Source: Streptomyces sp. NBC_01478
GTDB taxonomy: Bacteria; Actinomycetota; Actinomycetes; Streptomycetales; Streptomycetaceae
Direction of reading: 5' to 3'
NCBI RefSeq assembly: GCF_036227225.1
Contig: NZ_CP109444.1
Coordinates: 8,165,501 to 8,229,500, forward strand
Length of the DNA: 64,000 bases
A program made the translations under genes and the position numbers. The notes below the pieces were generated by a model. It was given only the letters and a program-made list of their open reading frames with translations. It ran no database searches and had not been told where the DNA came from. Positions 44,126-53,729 of the stretch are shown here, piece by piece. Position 1 is the first letter of the stretch; each line of letters opens with the position of its first letter.

Positions 44126-46094
44126 GAGTGGGGTCGATGGCTGGAGCAGGGGCGGTGGCTGGGCTGGGAGCGAAGGTGCAGGCGGGGTCGATGGTCGGGC
44201 CGGGGCTGGCGATGTGATCGGGATCGATGACGGGAGCGGGCGCTTTGGCTGGGCTGGGAGCGGTGGCGCGGGCGGGGTCGATGACCGGACCGGGGCCGAC
44301 GGTGTGATCGGGATCGATGACGTGAGCGAGCACCATGGCCGGGCCGGGAGCGATGGCGCGGGCAGGGTCGATGGTCAGGCCGGGAGTGATGGCGTGACCG
44401 GGACTGATGACTGGGCCGGGACCGGTGGTCCGCCCGGGGCTGCTGGCGTGAGCGGGGTGGATGGCTGGGCCGGGACCGATGATGCGGGCGGGGCTAATGG
44501 CCGAGCCGGGGCCGATAGCTGGGCCAGGACTGATGATGCAGGCGGGGGCGGTGGCTATGCCGGGAGTGATGGCGCAGGCGGGGCCGATGACCGGGCCAGG
44601 AGTGACGGCGTGACCGGGGTGGATGGCCGGGCCGGGACTCATGGCGCGGGCTGGGCCAATGACCGGGCCCGGACCGATAGCGCGACTGGGACCGACGCCC
44701 GGACTGGGACCGACGCCCGGACTGGGACCGACGCCCGGACTGGGACCGACGCCCGGACTGGGACCGACGCCCGGACTGGGACCGACGCCCGGACTGGGAC
44801 CGACGCCCGGACTGGGACCGACGCCCGGACTGGGACCGACGCCCGGACCGGGGCCAACGCCCGGACCGAGACCGACGCCCGGACTGGGACCAACGGCCGG
44901 ACCAGGACCGATGACCGGACCGAGACCGATGACCAGACCGCGCCCCAAGACGCGGGCGACGATCTGCTCGCCCGTGTCTTTCTGGCCCGGGTTGTCGAGC
45001 CCGGTGATGAGGTCGTAGGGCGGTGGATCCGGGAGCTCGGGGCTGTGGAAGTGGCTCGGAGGCTGCGGAGCGGAGGGCCGCAGCTCGTCGGGGTGACCGA
45101 CAAGCGGTGGGCCGGGCTGTGTGCGCGGGCCGGAGTGGTCGAGCCTGGGCGGGACCTGGCCGTCGCGCGGGACGCGGGCGTCCGGTTCGTGTGTCCCGGT
45201 GGCGTCGAGTGGCCCGCCCAGCTCGACGATCTCGGGGACGCGCGACCCGTCGGACTGTGGGTGCGCGGGTTGCCCAGCCTGCGGGTGTGGGCGCTCAAGT
45301 CGGTCGCCGTCGTCGGCGCCCGCGCCTGCACCGAGTACGGCGCACACATGGCGGCCACCCTCGCCGCCGGCCTCGCGGAACTCGGCTGGGTGGTCGTGTC
45401 CGGCGGCGCCTACGGAGTCGACGGCGCCGCCCATCGCGGTGCCCTCGGCGCGGGCGGGGCCACCGCCGCCGTGCTCGCCTGCGGTGTCGACCGTCCCTAC
45501 CCGCGCGGCCACGCCGAGTTGATCGGCAGGATCGCCGAACAGGGGCTCGTGGTGGGCGAGTTGCCGCCCGGCGAGCATCCGACGCCGAGCAGGTTCATCC
45601 TCCGGAACAGGGTGATCGCGGCGCTCACGCGGGGCACCGTGGTCGTCGAGGCCGCGTACCGGAGCGGATCGCTCGTCACGGCGCGGGCCGCGCAGCGGTT
45701 GGGGCGCCACACGATAGGGGTGCCCGGCCCGGCCACCAGCGGACTGTCCGGTGGTGTGCACGAACTCCTGCGCGGGGACGCGGTGCTGGTGACAGACGCC
45801 GCGGAAGTAGTCGAACTGGTCGGTGACATGGGCGAACTGGCACCGGACCGACGCGGACCGGTGCTCCCGCGCGACCTGTTGGAGCCGGCTGCCCGGCGCA
45901 TCCTCGCCGCACTGCCCGGCAACAGGGCGGCGCCGCCGCGGGAGATCGCGCGCGGTGCGCAGACGACGGAGGACGACGCCGTCGCCAGACTGTACGAACT
46001 CCGAGCACTTGGTTACGTCGAACGACACAGCGACGGCTGGAAGTTGACACGCCAGGCGATGATCTCGGTCCGGCCCGGTCGGGGGCGCCGCTGA
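44106..46094 (+). CDS. dprA: DNA processing protein DprA with a repeat-built N-terminal extension of about 285 residues
   Basis: DprA loads RecA onto incoming single-stranded DNA. The core starts near residue 287 ([18 protein letters not shown]) and has the Rossmann-fold motifs [12 protein letters not shown] near 401, [16 protein letters not shown] near 434 and [17 protein letters not shown] near 500, then a C-terminal winged helix. The total of 662 aa compares with about 380-400 for relatives. The extra part consists of 30-residue repeats (types GWAGS-GAGGVD-R and GVIGIDD) and then six-residue ARTGTD units. Between the last GTG in the repeats (44619) and the core no ATG, GTG or TTG exists in frame, so the hexapeptide array should be translated. 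The true start could be ATG 44106, GTG 44124 or a later GTG. Confidence 0.85.
   Translation: MTGSGEVSGVDGWSRGGGWAGSEGAGGVDGRAGAGDVIGIDDGSGRFGWAGSGGAGGVDDRTGADGVIGIDDVSEHHGRAGSDGAGRVDGQAGSDGVTGTDDWAGTGGPPGAAGVSGVDGWAGTDDAGGANGRAGADSWARTDDAGGGGGYAGSDGAGGADDRARSDGVTGVDGRAGTHGAGWANDRARTDSATGTDARTGTDARTGTDARTGTDARTGTDARTGTDARTGTDARTGTDARTGTDARTGANARTETDARTGTNGRTRTDDRTETDDQTAPQDAGDDLLARVFLARVVEPGDEVVGRWIRELGAVEVARRLRSGGPQLVGVTDKRWAGLCARAGVVEPGRDLAVARDAGVRFVCPGGVEWPAQLDDLGDARPVGLWVRGLPSLRVWALKSVAVVGARACTEYGAHMAATLAAGLAELGWVVVSGGAYGVDGAAHRGALGAGGATAAVLACGVDRPYPRGHAELIGRIAEQGLVVGELPPGEHPTPSRFILRNRVIAALTRGTVVVEAAYRSGSLVTARAAQRLGRHTIGVPGPATSGLSGGVHELLRGDAVLVTDAAEVVELVGDMGELAPDRRGPVLPRDLLEPAARRILAALPGNRAAPPREIARGAQTTEDDAVARLYELRALGYVERHSDGWKLTRQAMISVRPGRGRR
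44126..44660 (+). repeat. Degenerate 90-bp (30-residue) repeats in dprA
   Basis: In the dprA frame, [19 protein letters not shown] + [11 protein letters not shown] is followed by a second unit [19 protein letters not shown] + [11 protein letters not shown] and a third, [19 protein letters not shown] + [11 protein letters not shown]. Later units decay. Shorter sub-repeats (GAT/GGG-rich) lie inside. All are Gly, Asp, Ala, Arg, Thr rich and presumably disordered. Confidence 0.8.
44683..44934 (+). repeat. 18-bp minisatellite in dprA, 14 units
   Basis: The unit GGACTGGGACCGACGCCC is present eight times perfectly at 44701-44844, preceded by one copy with a single change (44683-44700) and followed by five variants to 44934. 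In frame it encodes RTGTDA, i.e. ARTGTD repeated. A perfect run of this length is expected to change copy number. Confidence 0.95.
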
Positions 46095-46365
46095 CCGAGT
46101 GTGTTCGGCCGTCCGGGGGAACCCCGACACCCTTGGGAATTCCCGCAGTTGGCGCATTCTGATGATCACGCAGAGCGATCGGGGCAACCCGTTCCGGCAC
46201 CCCGGCGAACGCGTCCGTGCCCGGTCCGGGCCCTGCCCTTCGCACACCGCGACACTCCAGTCACGCTACGCTCACGGGGATTCCGGCACAGACCGGCATC
46301 TCCACATCACTCCGACAGGTCACCCAGGCAACCCCACTTCACGGCAGAACGGCACAAGGCGACGA

Positions 46366-47208
46366 ATGCCCCAGCACACCTCCGGGTCCGACCGGGCGGC
46401 GATCCCCCCAGCCGCCCGTGACGGTGGCAGCGTCCGGCCGCCCGCTCCCTCGACGCTCGAGGAGCTGTGGCGGTCGTACAAGACGACGGGCGACGAGCGG
46501 CTGCGTGAGCAGTTGATCCTGCACTACTCGCCGCTGGTCAAGTACGTCGCGGGACGGGTGAGCGTCGGGCTGCCGCCCAATGTGGAACAGGCGGACTTCG
46601 TGTCGTCGGGGGTGTTCGGACTGATCGACGCGATCGAGAAGTTCGACATCGAGCGGGAGATCAAGTTCGAGACGTACGCGATCACCCGCATCCGGGGCGC
46701 GATGATCGACGAACTGCGCGCCCTGGACTGGATCCCGCGCTCGGTACGGCAGAAGGCGCGGAACGTGGAGCGGGCGTACGCCACGCTGGAGGCGCGGCTC
46801 AGGCGCACCCCCAGCGAGGGCGAGGTGGCCGCCGAGATGGGCATCGCGGTGGAGGAACTCCACGCCGTCTTCAGCCAGTTGTCGCTCGCGAACGTGGTCG
46901 CCCTGGAGGAGCTGCTGCACGCCGGCGGTGAGGGCGGCGACCGGCTCAGCCTGATGGACACGCTGGAGGACACCGCCGCCGACAACCCCGTGGAGGTGGC
47001 GGAGGGGCGGGAGCTGCGGCGGTTCCTGGCGCGGGCGATCAACACCTTGCCCGAGCGCGAGAAGACCGTCGTCACGCTGTACTACTACGAGGGCCTCACC
47101 CTCGCCGAGATCGGCAACGTGCTCGGGGTGACCGAGAGCCGGGTCAGCCAGATCCACACCAAGTCCGTGCTGCAGTTGCGCGCCAAGCTGGCGAGTTTCG
47201 GCCGTTGA
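46366..47208 (+). CDS. whiG: Sporulation sigma factor WhiG (FliA-type)
   Basis: WhiG is the RNA polymerase sigma factor that commits aerial hyphae to sporulation; S. coelicolor WhiG is also 280 aa and the start [12 protein letters not shown] fits. Sigma-70 regions are visible: region 2 ([25 protein letters not shown], then [26 protein letters not shown] in parts, about 55-115), region 3 and region 4 ([23 protein letters not shown] in parts, about 246-268). ATG 46366 was chosen over upstream in-frame codons because conservation starts there. It sits 271 bp after dprA with no obvious promoter; in S. coelicolor WhiG activity is held by the anti-sigma factor RsiG. Confidence 0.95.
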   Translation: MPQHTSGSDRAAIPPAARDGGSVRPPAPSTLEELWRSYKTTGDERLREQLILHYSPLVKYVAGRVSVGLPPNVEQADFVSSGVFGLIDAIEKFDIEREIKFETYAITRIRGAMIDELRALDWIPRSVRQKARNVERAYATLEARLRRTPSEGEVAAEMGIAVEELHAVFSQLSLANVVALEELLHAGGEGGDRLSLMDTLEDTAADNPVEVAEGRELRRFLARAINTLPEREKTVVTLYYYEGLTLAEIGNVLGVTESRVSQIHTKSVLQLRAKLASFGR

Positions 47209-47302
47209 ACAGAAGTCGTACGACCTTCTCGACCTCGCAGAATCGTGCCTGCGTGGCCCCTGTCACTCCCGTCGGGCGTGGACCGTCCGTAGAGTGGTTG
47301 AC

Positions 47303-47884
47303 GTGCCAAGGATTCGAGCGGCCTCCGTGGCCGAGCACCGGTCGATGCAGCGAGCCGCCCTGCTGGACGCGGCTCGTTCCCTGCTGTCCGAGGGCGGGAC
47401 GGAGGCGCTGACCTTCCCGGCCCTGGCCGAGCGGACGGGGCTCGCGCGGTCGTCCGTGTACGAGTACTTCCGCTCGAGGGCCGCCGTCGTCGAGGAGCTG
47501 TGCGAGGTCGACTTTCCCGTCTGGGCGGCGGATGTGTCGGCTGCGATGGAGCGGGCCGGCTCCGCCGAGGGCAGGGTCGAAGCGTATGTGCGGCAGCAGC
47601 TTGCGTTGGTCGGGGACCGGCGGCACCGGGCTGTCGTCGCCATCTCCGCGAGTGAGTTGGACGCGGGGGCGCGGGAGAAGATCCGGGCCGCGCACGGGGG
47701 GTTGGTGGCGATGATCGTCTCCGCGTTGGCGGAGATGGGGCATGCGGAGCCTCGGTTGGCGGCGATGTTGCTGCAAGGGGTTGTCGATGCGGCTGTGCGG
47801 CGGATCGAGTTGGGGGCGGCGGAGGAGCCCGGTGTGATCACCGAGGCCGCGGTGCGGATGGCGTTGCGGGGCGTAGAAGGCTGA
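47303..47884 (+). CDS. TetR/AcrR-family transcriptional regulator
   Basis: A 193-aa TetR-type repressor. The N-terminal helix-turn-helix is clear: LLDAARSLLSEGGTEALTFP, then ALAERTGLARSSVYEYFRSR (about residues 18-58). The C-terminal ligand domain has no feature that tells the inducer. GTG 47303 is preferred (VPRIRAASVAEHR); GTG 47294 adds three residues. No divergent target gene is adjacent; it may act on itself or elsewhere. The gene ends at the edge of interspersed repeat copy D. Confidence 0.88.
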   Translation: MPRIRAASVAEHRSMQRAALLDAARSLLSEGGTEALTFPALAERTGLARSSVYEYFRSRAAVVEELCEVDFPVWAADVSAAMERAGSAEGRVEAYVRQQLALVGDRRHRAVVAISASELDAGAREKIRAAHGGLVAMIVSALAEMGHAEPRLAAMLLQGVVDAAVRRIELGAAEEPGVITEAAVRMALRGVEG

Positions 47885-47890
47885 GCGTTG

Positions 47891-47962
47891 TCCGCGGGCC
47901 GGTGGGGGCTTGTCGCGCCCCACAGTGGAGCCGCATATCGATACAACCCCGCGCCCCTAAGG
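47891..47962 (-). repeat. Interspersed palindromic repeat, copy D (between tetR-type and peptidase genes)
   Basis: On the minus strand it reads TAGGGGCGCGGGGTTGTATC, GATATGCGGCTCCAC, GGGGCGCGACAAGCCCCCAC, then CGGCCCGCGG. It lies between convergent genes and provides the TAG stop codon (47957-47959) of the peptidase gene. Confidence 0.78.
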
Positions 47963-48532
47963 AACCAGAACAGGCAACAAGCGTGATGGGCCCCTGTTCA
48001 GCAGCCATGGGGGCAGTAGCTCCAGCGGGTTCAGGTATACCTCCCCTCTCAGCAAGCCCCAGTGCACGCACGTCGTCGCGCAGTGCGAGCCGGTGATCTC
48101 CACCGTCCCGACCACCTCGCCCGGCTCCACCTCCTCCCCCTTCTTCACCGTCGCGCTCACCGGTTCGTAGGTCGTGCGGAGGTCTGTGCCGGTCAGTTCG
48201 ACCGCGACCACGCCCCTCCCCGCCACCTGGCCCGCGAAGGACACCCGGCCCGGTGCCACCGCCCGTACCGGAGTGCCGGCCGGGGTTGCCAGGTCCACGC
48301 CTCGGTGGCCCCGGGCGTAGGCCGTCGCCGGGGGCTCCCAGCCTCGTAGGACCAAGGGGTGGGAACCGGCGGGCCAGGTGCGGGCGATGGCCGGTACCGA
48401 GGGGGCCGGGACTCCAGGTGCGGGTGGCGGGCTGTCGTTCGCTCGGGCCGCGCAGGTCAGGAGGGTCAGCAGCAGGCCCAGCAATAACGCCAGGGTTGCG
48501 TGCACAGGTCGGTCACGTCGTCGCGTTCGCAT
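47957..48532 (-). CDS. M23-family (LytM-like) peptidase domain protein, exported
   Basis: A 191-aa protein with a signal peptide ([19 protein letters not shown], a hydrophobic core and an Ala-rich cleavage region near AARAND) and a LytM/M23 fold. The first zinc pair HRGVD is present, but the second motif, normally H-x-H, reads C-V-H-W-G, so the first His (the catalytic base) is replaced by Cys. It may be a pseudo-enzyme or use an altered site; such Cys variants occur in other streptomycetes, as I recall. Start ATG 48532; the 3' end lies in repeat copy D. Likely acts on the peptidoglycan side of the membrane. Confidence 0.8.
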   Translation of the reverse strand: MRTRRRDRPVHATLALLLGLLLTLLTCAARANDSPPPAPGVPAPSVPAIARTWPAGSHPLVLRGWEPPATAYARGHRGVDLATPAGTPVRAVAPGRVSFAGQVAGRGVVAVELTGTDLRTTYEPVSATVKKGEEVEPGEVVGTVEITGSHCATTCVHWGLLRGEVYLNPLELLPPWLLNRGPSRLLPVLVP

Positions 48533-48813
48533 GGCGCAAACCGTGCCGTATCCGTGTCGATCATGGCCGGGACCTGTGGACCGCCAGGTGCTTGTGGACA
48601 ACGGCGTCACCCGGTACCTCGCGGGTCCCGTACACTTCCTTTGGCGATCCGGGTCACCGGGTCGACTTCGCACGCCCCGACACCTGGTCCTCCGTCGAGA
48701 GACGAAAACCGGTGTCAGCGCTCCTCGGTCCTCTGGGCACGCGCACGTGGGCGTCAGGCGCGAGTGCCGTCCCGGTGCTCGCGGCACAACCGAGAAAATC
48801 AAGGAGAACGGCC

Positions 48814-49785
48814 ATGGCCGTCGTCACGATGCGGGAGCTGCTGGAAAGCGGCGTCCACTTCGGTCACCAGACCCGTCGTTGGAACCCGAAGATGAAGCGC
48901 TTCATCTTCACGGAGCGCAACGGCATCTACATCATCGACCTGCTCCAGTCGCTGTCGTACATCGACCGCGCCTACGAGTTCGTCAAGGAGACCGTCGCCC
49001 ACGGTGGCACGGTCATGTTCGTCGGTACGAAGAAGCAGGCGCAGGAGGCCATCGCCGAGCAGGCCACCCGCGTCGGCATGCCCTACGTCAACCAGCGCTG
49101 GCTGGGCGGCATGCTCACCAACTTCTCCACCGTCTACAAGCGTCTGCAGCGCCTCAAGGAGCTCGAGCAGATCGACTTCGAGGACGTCGCCGCGTCCGGT
49201 CTCACCAAGAAGGAGCTTCTCGTGCTCTCGCGCGAGAAGGCCAAGCTGGAGAAGACCCTCGGTGGTATCCGCGAGATGTCCAAGGTTCCCAGCGCCGTCT
49301 GGATCGTGGACACCAAGAAGGAGCACATCGCGGTCGGTGAGGCCCGGAAGCTCAACATTCCGGTCGTCGCCATCCTCGACACGAACTGCGACCCCGACGA
49401 GGTCGACTACAAGATCCCGGGCAACGACGACGCGATCCGATCCGTCACCCTGCTCACCCGCGTGATCGCCGACGCCGTCGCCGAGGGCCTCATCAGCCGC
49501 TCCGGTGTCGCCGCCGAGGCCAAGGGTGACAAGGCCGCCGGCGAGCCGCTCGCCGCGTGGGAGCGCGACCTGCTCGAGGGCGAGAAGAAGCCTGACGAGG
49601 CTCCGGCCGCCGAGGCCGAGGTGCAGACCTCCGCCGAGACGGAGAAGGTCGCCGACGCCGAGCAGGCCGACGAGGTTCCCGCCGCCGAGGCCGCTGCCGA
49701 GGTCGAGGCCCCCGCCGCCGAGGCCGCTCCGGTCGCCGAGGCTGAGGTCGAGGCCGCTCCGGCCGCCGACGCCGAGCAGGCCTGA
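48814..49785 (+). CDS. rpsB: 30S ribosomal protein S2
   Basis: A 323-aa small-subunit protein. ATG 48814 follows AAGGAG at 48801-48806. The core has [20 protein letters not shown] near the N-terminus, [10 protein letters not shown] near 72 and the [21 protein letters not shown] region near 191. The last 70 residues form an Ala/Glu/Val/Pro-rich tail (AAEAEVE-type repeats), normal for actinobacteria. A GC-rich hairpin lies between it and tsf. Upstream 280 bp carry the leader; TACACT at 48631-48636 may be a -10 but no good -35 is seen. Confidence 0.97.
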   Translation: MAVVTMRELLESGVHFGHQTRRWNPKMKRFIFTERNGIYIIDLLQSLSYIDRAYEFVKETVAHGGTVMFVGTKKQAQEAIAEQATRVGMPYVNQRWLGGMLTNFSTVYKRLQRLKELEQIDFEDVAASGLTKKELLVLSREKAKLEKTLGGIREMSKVPSAVWIVDTKKEHIAVGEARKLNIPVVAILDTNCDPDEVDYKIPGNDDAIRSVTLLTRVIADAVAEGLISRSGVAAEAKGDKAAGEPLAAWERDLLEGEKKPDEAPAAEAEVQTSAETEKVADAEQADEVPAAEAAAEVEAPAAEAAPVAEAEVEAAPAADAEQA

Positions 49786-49814
49786 CCTTCCGGGCCAAAG
49801 GGCTGACTGAAGTG

Positions 49815-49847
49815 ACGGCGGGTGGTGCCGACCGCGCCACCCGCCGT
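49815..49847 (+). terminator. Attenuator/terminator hairpin between rpsB and tsf
   Basis: ACGGCGGGTGG (49815-49825) pairs perfectly with CCACCCGCCGT (49837-49847) around an 11-base loop; adjacent TGA/TCA can extend it with a bulge. No T-run follows, so partial readthrough into tsf is likely. Confidence 0.72.
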
Positions 49848-49959
49848 TCACCCACAGCCCCTAGATCTTCGTAGCCCGTAGATCTTTGGCGGAAGCCCGC
49901 TCACCACGCGGCCGCCGCCGACTTCGAGACTTCGAACTCCGAGAAGAGATTTTCAGATC

Positions 49960-50796
49960 ATGGCGAACTACACCGCCGCCGACGTCAAGAAGCTCCGCGA
50001 GCTCACCGGCGCTGGCATGATGGACTGCAAGAAGGCCCTGGACGAGGCCGACGGCAACGTCGAGAAGGCCGTCGAGGCGCTCCGTATCAAGGGCCAGAAG
50101 GGCGTCGCCAAGCGCGAGGGCCGCTCCGCCGAGAACGGCGCCGTGGTCTCCGTCATCGCCGACGACAACACCTCCGGTGTCCTGGTCGAGCTGAAGTGCG
50201 AGACGGACTTCGTCGCCAAGGGCGAGAAGTTCCAGGCCGTCGCCAACCAGGTCGCGCAGCACGTCGCCGCGACCGCCCCGGCCGACCTCGAGGCGCTCCT
50301 CGCGTCCGAGATCGAGTCCGGCAAGACGGTCCAGGCGTTCGTCGACGAGGCCAACGCGAACCTGGGCGAGAAGATCGTCCTGGACCGCTTCGCCCAGTAC
50401 ACCGACGGTTACGTCTCCGCGTACATGCACCGCACGATGCCCGACCTGCCCCCGCAGATCGGTGTCCTCGTCGAGCTGGACAAGCCGAACGCCGAGGTCG
50501 CCCGCGGTGTCGCCCAGCACATCGCCGCCTTCGCGCCGAAGTACCTGGCCAAGGAAGACGTGCCGGCCGAGGTCGTCGAGTCCGAGCGTCGTATCGCCGA
50601 GGAGACCACCCGCGCCGAGGGCAAGCCCGAGGCCGCGATCGCCAAGATCGTCGAGGGTCGTGTGGGCGGCTTCTTCAAGGACGCGACGCTGCTCGGTCAG
50701 CCGTACGCGCTCGACCCCAAGAAGTCCGTCCAGAAGGTTCTGGACGAGGCGGGTGTCACCCTGAAGCGCTTCACGCGCATCAAGGTCGGCATCTGA
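49960..50796 (+). CDS. tsf: Translation elongation factor Ts
   Basis: EF-Ts exchanges GDP for GTP on EF-Tu. The 278-aa protein starts MANYTAADVKKLRELTGAGM (cut) with the family motif TGAGMMDCKKAL near residue 17 and VELKCETDFVAK near 74. The C-terminal part aligns with the dimerisation region of longer EF-Ts. ATG 49960 is preceded by AGAAGAGA. It follows rpsB, the conserved operon order in bacteria, with the hairpin at 49815-49847 as possible attenuator. Confidence 0.97.
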   Translation: MANYTAADVKKLRELTGAGMMDCKKALDEADGNVEKAVEALRIKGQKGVAKREGRSAENGAVVSVIADDNTSGVLVELKCETDFVAKGEKFQAVANQVAQHVAATAPADLEALLASEIESGKTVQAFVDEANANLGEKIVLDRFAQYTDGYVSAYMHRTMPDLPPQIGVLVELDKPNAEVARGVAQHIAAFAPKYLAKEDVPAEVVESERRIAEETTRAEGKPEAAIAKIVEGRVGGFFKDATLLGQPYALDPKKSVQKVLDEAGVTLKRFTRIKVGI

Positions 50797-51000
50797 GTCC
50801 GTACCGCGATCGACGCGCGGCGCCCGGCGGAATCCCGCTAGGGTCGTCAGCAGTCGGCCCGGTACGCCGTCGCGCACGCGCGCGTGGCGGACGACAGCAG
50901 ATCTGACGAGGAGGCCATTGCCGAGCATGGGATGCGACAGACACCCCACCGGCAGTGGCCTTCTTCGTATGTGCGACCACGTAAAAGAGGCGAGAACGTC

Positions 51001-51759
51001 ATGACCACCAAGGCCCAGAAGAGCGACGACGGCAAGGTACGCGGCCGGTTCATGTTGAAGCTGTCCGGAGAGGCCTTCTCCGGCGGCGGGGGCCTGGGCG
51101 TCGACCCCGATGTGGTGCACAAGATCGCCCGTGAGATCGCGGCCGTCGTACGGGACGGCGCGGAGGTCGCCGTCGTCATCGGCGGCGGCAACTTCTTCCG
51201 CGGCGCCGAACTCCAGCAGCGCGGCATGGACCGGGCCCGCTCCGACTACATGGGCATGCTCGGCACGGTGATGAACTGCCTCGCCCTCCAGGACTTCCTG
51301 GAGAAGGAGGGCATCGACAGCCGCGTCCAGACCGCCATCACCATGGGCCAGGTCGCCGAGCCGTACATCCCGCTGCGCGCCGTGCGTCACCTGGAGAAGG
51401 GCCGCGTGGTCATCTTCGGCGCCGGTATGGGCATGCCCTACTTCTCCACCGACACCACCGCCGCCCAGCGCGCCCTGGAGATCAACGCCGAGGCGCTGCT
51501 GATGGGCAAGAACGGCGTGGACGGGGTCTACGACTCCGACCCGAAGACGAACTCCGAGGCCGTCAAGTTCGACTCGCTCAGCTACGGCGAGGTCATCACC
51601 CAGGACCTCAAGGTCGCGGACATGACCGCCATCACCCTGTGCCGCGACAACAAGCTTCCGATCCTGGTCTTCGAGCTTCTGGCGGAGGGCAATATCGCCC
51701 GCGCCGTCAAGGGTGAGAAGATCGGCACGCTTGTGGGTGACCAAGGCAGCCAGGGCTGA
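51001..51759 (+). CDS. pyrH: Uridylate kinase PyrH
   Basis: PyrH phosphorylates UMP to UDP, an essential step for RNA and UDP-sugar synthesis. The 252-aa amino-acid-kinase-fold protein has [19 protein letters not shown] near residue 19, IGGGNFFRG near 60, [14 protein letters not shown] near 82 and the [15 protein letters not shown] segment near 167. ATG 51001 is the start. It comes 204 bp after tsf and before frr, the usual order. Confidence 0.97.
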   Translation: MTTKAQKSDDGKVRGRFMLKLSGEAFSGGGGLGVDPDVVHKIAREIAAVVRDGAEVAVVIGGGNFFRGAELQQRGMDRARSDYMGMLGTVMNCLALQDFLEKEGIDSRVQTAITMGQVAEPYIPLRAVRHLEKGRVVIFGAGMGMPYFSTDTTAAQRALEINAEALLMGKNGVDGVYDSDPKTNSEAVKFDSLSYGEVITQDLKVADMTAITLCRDNKLPILVFELLAEGNIARAVKGEKIGTLVGDQGSQG

Positions 51760-51889
51760 TGACCCTGACCGGGGGATGGACAATGTCCTGCCGGTCGGGA
51801 ACCGTGCAGGAAGAAGACGCGACGCAGCCGGCCGCCGACGCCGACACAGCACAGCAGCCGGGCCTACTCAAGACACGCAGGAGCAAGTG

Positions 51890-52447
51890 GTGATCGAAGA
51901 GACCCTCCTCGAGGCCGAGGAGAAGATGGAGAAGGCCGTCGTGGTCGCCAAGGAGGACTTCGCCGCGATCCGCACCGGCCGTGCGCACCCGGCGATGTTC
52001 AACAAGATCGTGGCGGACTACTACGGAGCGCTGACGCCGATCAACCAGTTGGCCTCGTTCTCCGTACCGGAGCCGCGCATGGCCGTGGTGACCCCGTTCG
52101 ACAAGACCGCGCTGCGGAACATCGAACAGGCGATCCGCGACTCGGACCTGGGCGTCAATCCCAGCAACGACGGCAACATCATCCGAGTGACGTTCCCCGA
52201 ACTGACCGAGGAGCGCCGCAAGGACTACATCAAGGTCGCCCGGACCAAGGCCGAGGACTCCAAGGTGTCCATCCGCGCCGTCCGCCGCAAGGCCAAGGAC
52301 GCGCTGGACAAGCTCGTCAAGGACAAGGAGTCCGGCGAGGACGAGGTCCGTCGTGCCGAGAAGGAGCTCGACGACACCACGGCGAAGTACGTCGCCCAGG
52401 TGGACGAACTCCTCAAGCACAAGGAAGCGGAGCTGCTCGAGGTCTGA
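51890..52447 (+). CDS. frr: Ribosome recycling factor
   Basis: With EF-G, RRF splits post-termination ribosomes. The 185-aa three-helix-bundle protein has the motif [19 protein letters not shown] near residue 28 and the C-terminal helix with [11 protein letters not shown] 51890 ([13 protein letters not shown]) has CAGGAG just upstream; GTG 51887 is out of frame. The stop overlaps the cdsA start as TGATG. It is probably cotranscribed with pyrH. Confidence 0.96.
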   Translation: MIEETLLEAEEKMEKAVVVAKEDFAAIRTGRAHPAMFNKIVADYYGALTPINQLASFSVPEPRMAVVTPFDKTALRNIEQAIRDSDLGVNPSNDGNIIRVTFPELTEERRKDYIKVARTKAEDSKVSIRAVRRKAKDALDKLVKDKESGEDEVRRAEKELDDTTAKYVAQVDELLKHKEAELLEV

Positions 52448-53637
52448 TGAACGACTCTTCCTGGGGGGCACCGCCACAAGCCGGGTACTGGGGGCCGTCC
52501 GACCAGGGGCCTGTCCAGGGGGCTGCCCCGGCGGGTCCCACGTACGATGCGCCTGAGGCGCAGCAGACTCGCCCCATGCCCATCGTGCCCGACGAGCCCG
52601 CATACGGCGGACACCAGGATGACGACCGGGGGGCCGCTCGGCTGAGCGGCCCCTTGTTCCGCGACGAGACGCAGCAGCCGCCGTACGACGTACGGCAGCC
52701 GCCGCCGTACGACCCGCGGACGCAGCCCTCTGACACGCCGCAGGCGCAGCCCTACGGGGCGGTGCCGCAGAATCCGGAGCCCATGCCCGACGTCCCGCCA
52801 CCGGCGCCCGCCCCGCAGAAGAAGAGCGCGGGCCGGGACCTGGGTGCGGCCATAGGGGTCGGCGTCGGGCTCGCCGTGGTGATCGTCGCGTCCCTCTTCG
52901 TGGTGAAGGCCGCGTTCGTGGGAGTGATAGCGGTCGCCGTCGTGGTCGGTCTGTGGGAGCTCACCTCGCGGCTGCAGGAGCGCAAGGGCATCAAGGCGCC
53001 CCTCGTGCCCCTGGCGGTCGGCGGTGCGGCGATGGTCGTCGCCGGATACGTCCGGGGCCCCGAGGGCGCTTGGGTCGCCATGGCGCTCACGGCGCTCGCC
53101 GTCCTCGTATGGCGGATGACGGAGCCGCCCGAGGGCTATCTCAAGGACGTCACGGCGGGCGTCTTCGCGGCGTTCTACGTGCCGTTCCTCGCCACGTTCG
53201 TCGCCATGATGCTCACCGCCGACGACGGCGCCTGGCGGGTCCTGACGTTCCTGCTGCTGACCGTGGTCAGCGACACCGGGGCGTACGCCATCGGCTGGCG
53301 CTTCGGCACGCACAAGCTCGCCCCGCGCATCAGCCCCGGAAAGACCCGCGAGGGCCTGTTCGGGGCGGTGTCCTTCGCGATGGTGGCGGGCGCGCTGTGC
53401 ATGCAGTTCCTGATCGACGACGGCAGTTGGTGGCAGGGCCTCGTCCTGGGCCTCGCGGTCGCGGCCAGCGCCACGCTGGGCGACCTCGGCGAGTCCATGA
53501 TCAAGCGGGACCTCGGCATCAAGGACATGGGCACGGTGCTTCCCGGTCACGGCGGCATCATGGACCGCTTGGACTCCCTGCTGCCGACCGCTCCGGTGGT
53601 GTGGTTGTTGTTGGTGTTGTTCGTCGGGTCCGGCTGA
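52447..53637 (+). CDS. cdsA: Phosphatidate cytidylyltransferase CdsA
   Basis: CdsA makes CDP-diacylglycerol from phosphatidate and CTP, the branch point of phospholipid synthesis. The 396-aa protein has a Pro/Gln/Tyr-rich cytoplasmic N-terminus of about 130 residues, including repeated QPYG and PPYD motifs, then about eight membrane segments. The CDP-DAG synthase signature [20 protein letters not shown] + GIMDRLDS is at the C-terminus (about 354-381). The start ATG 52447 overlaps the frr stop. The low-complexity N-terminus is longer than in most bacterial CdsA but typical of streptomycetes. Confidence 0.95.
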   Translation: MNDSSWGAPPQAGYWGPSDQGPVQGAAPAGPTYDAPEAQQTRPMPIVPDEPAYGGHQDDDRGAARLSGPLFRDETQQPPYDVRQPPPYDPRTQPSDTPQAQPYGAVPQNPEPMPDVPPPAPAPQKKSAGRDLGAAIGVGVGLAVVIVASLFVVKAAFVGVIAVAVVVGLWELTSRLQERKGIKAPLVPLAVGGAAMVVAGYVRGPEGAWVAMALTALAVLVWRMTEPPEGYLKDVTAGVFAAFYVPFLATFVAMMLTADDGAWRVLTFLLLTVVSDTGAYAIGWRFGTHKLAPRISPGKTREGLFGAVSFAMVAGALCMQFLIDDGSWWQGLVLGLAVAASATLGDLGESMIKRDLGIKDMGTVLPGHGGIMDRLDSLLPTAPVVWLLLVLFVGSG

Positions 53638-53729
53638 GACGCGGTCCGACCTGCGATTTTGCGTACGAGGGGCTCGTTGTCCACAGGGCGGCGAGTCCCT
53701 CTTCGTATGTCTGCGACACTGGTACAGCC

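Noticed and set aside
44623..45018. Plus-strand frame rich in GPTPGLGP hexapeptides overlapping dprA
   Set aside because: Stops soon after the array, carries no domain, and is explained by the 18-bp unit being open in every frame.
43917..46247. Very long minus-strand open frame with [12 protein letters not shown] repeats
   Set aside because: It is an antisense shadow of the dprA repeats and core; no start signal, no conserved domain, and the plus-strand frame has clear DprA motifs.
46095..46365. Possible longer N-terminus of WhiG
   Set aside because: The upstream in-frame sequence has no conservation and no SD; ATG 46366 yields the standard 280-aa protein.
48590..48640. rpsB promoter from TTGTGG and TACACT
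   Set aside because: The two boxes are 33 bp apart, incompatible with a normal promoter.
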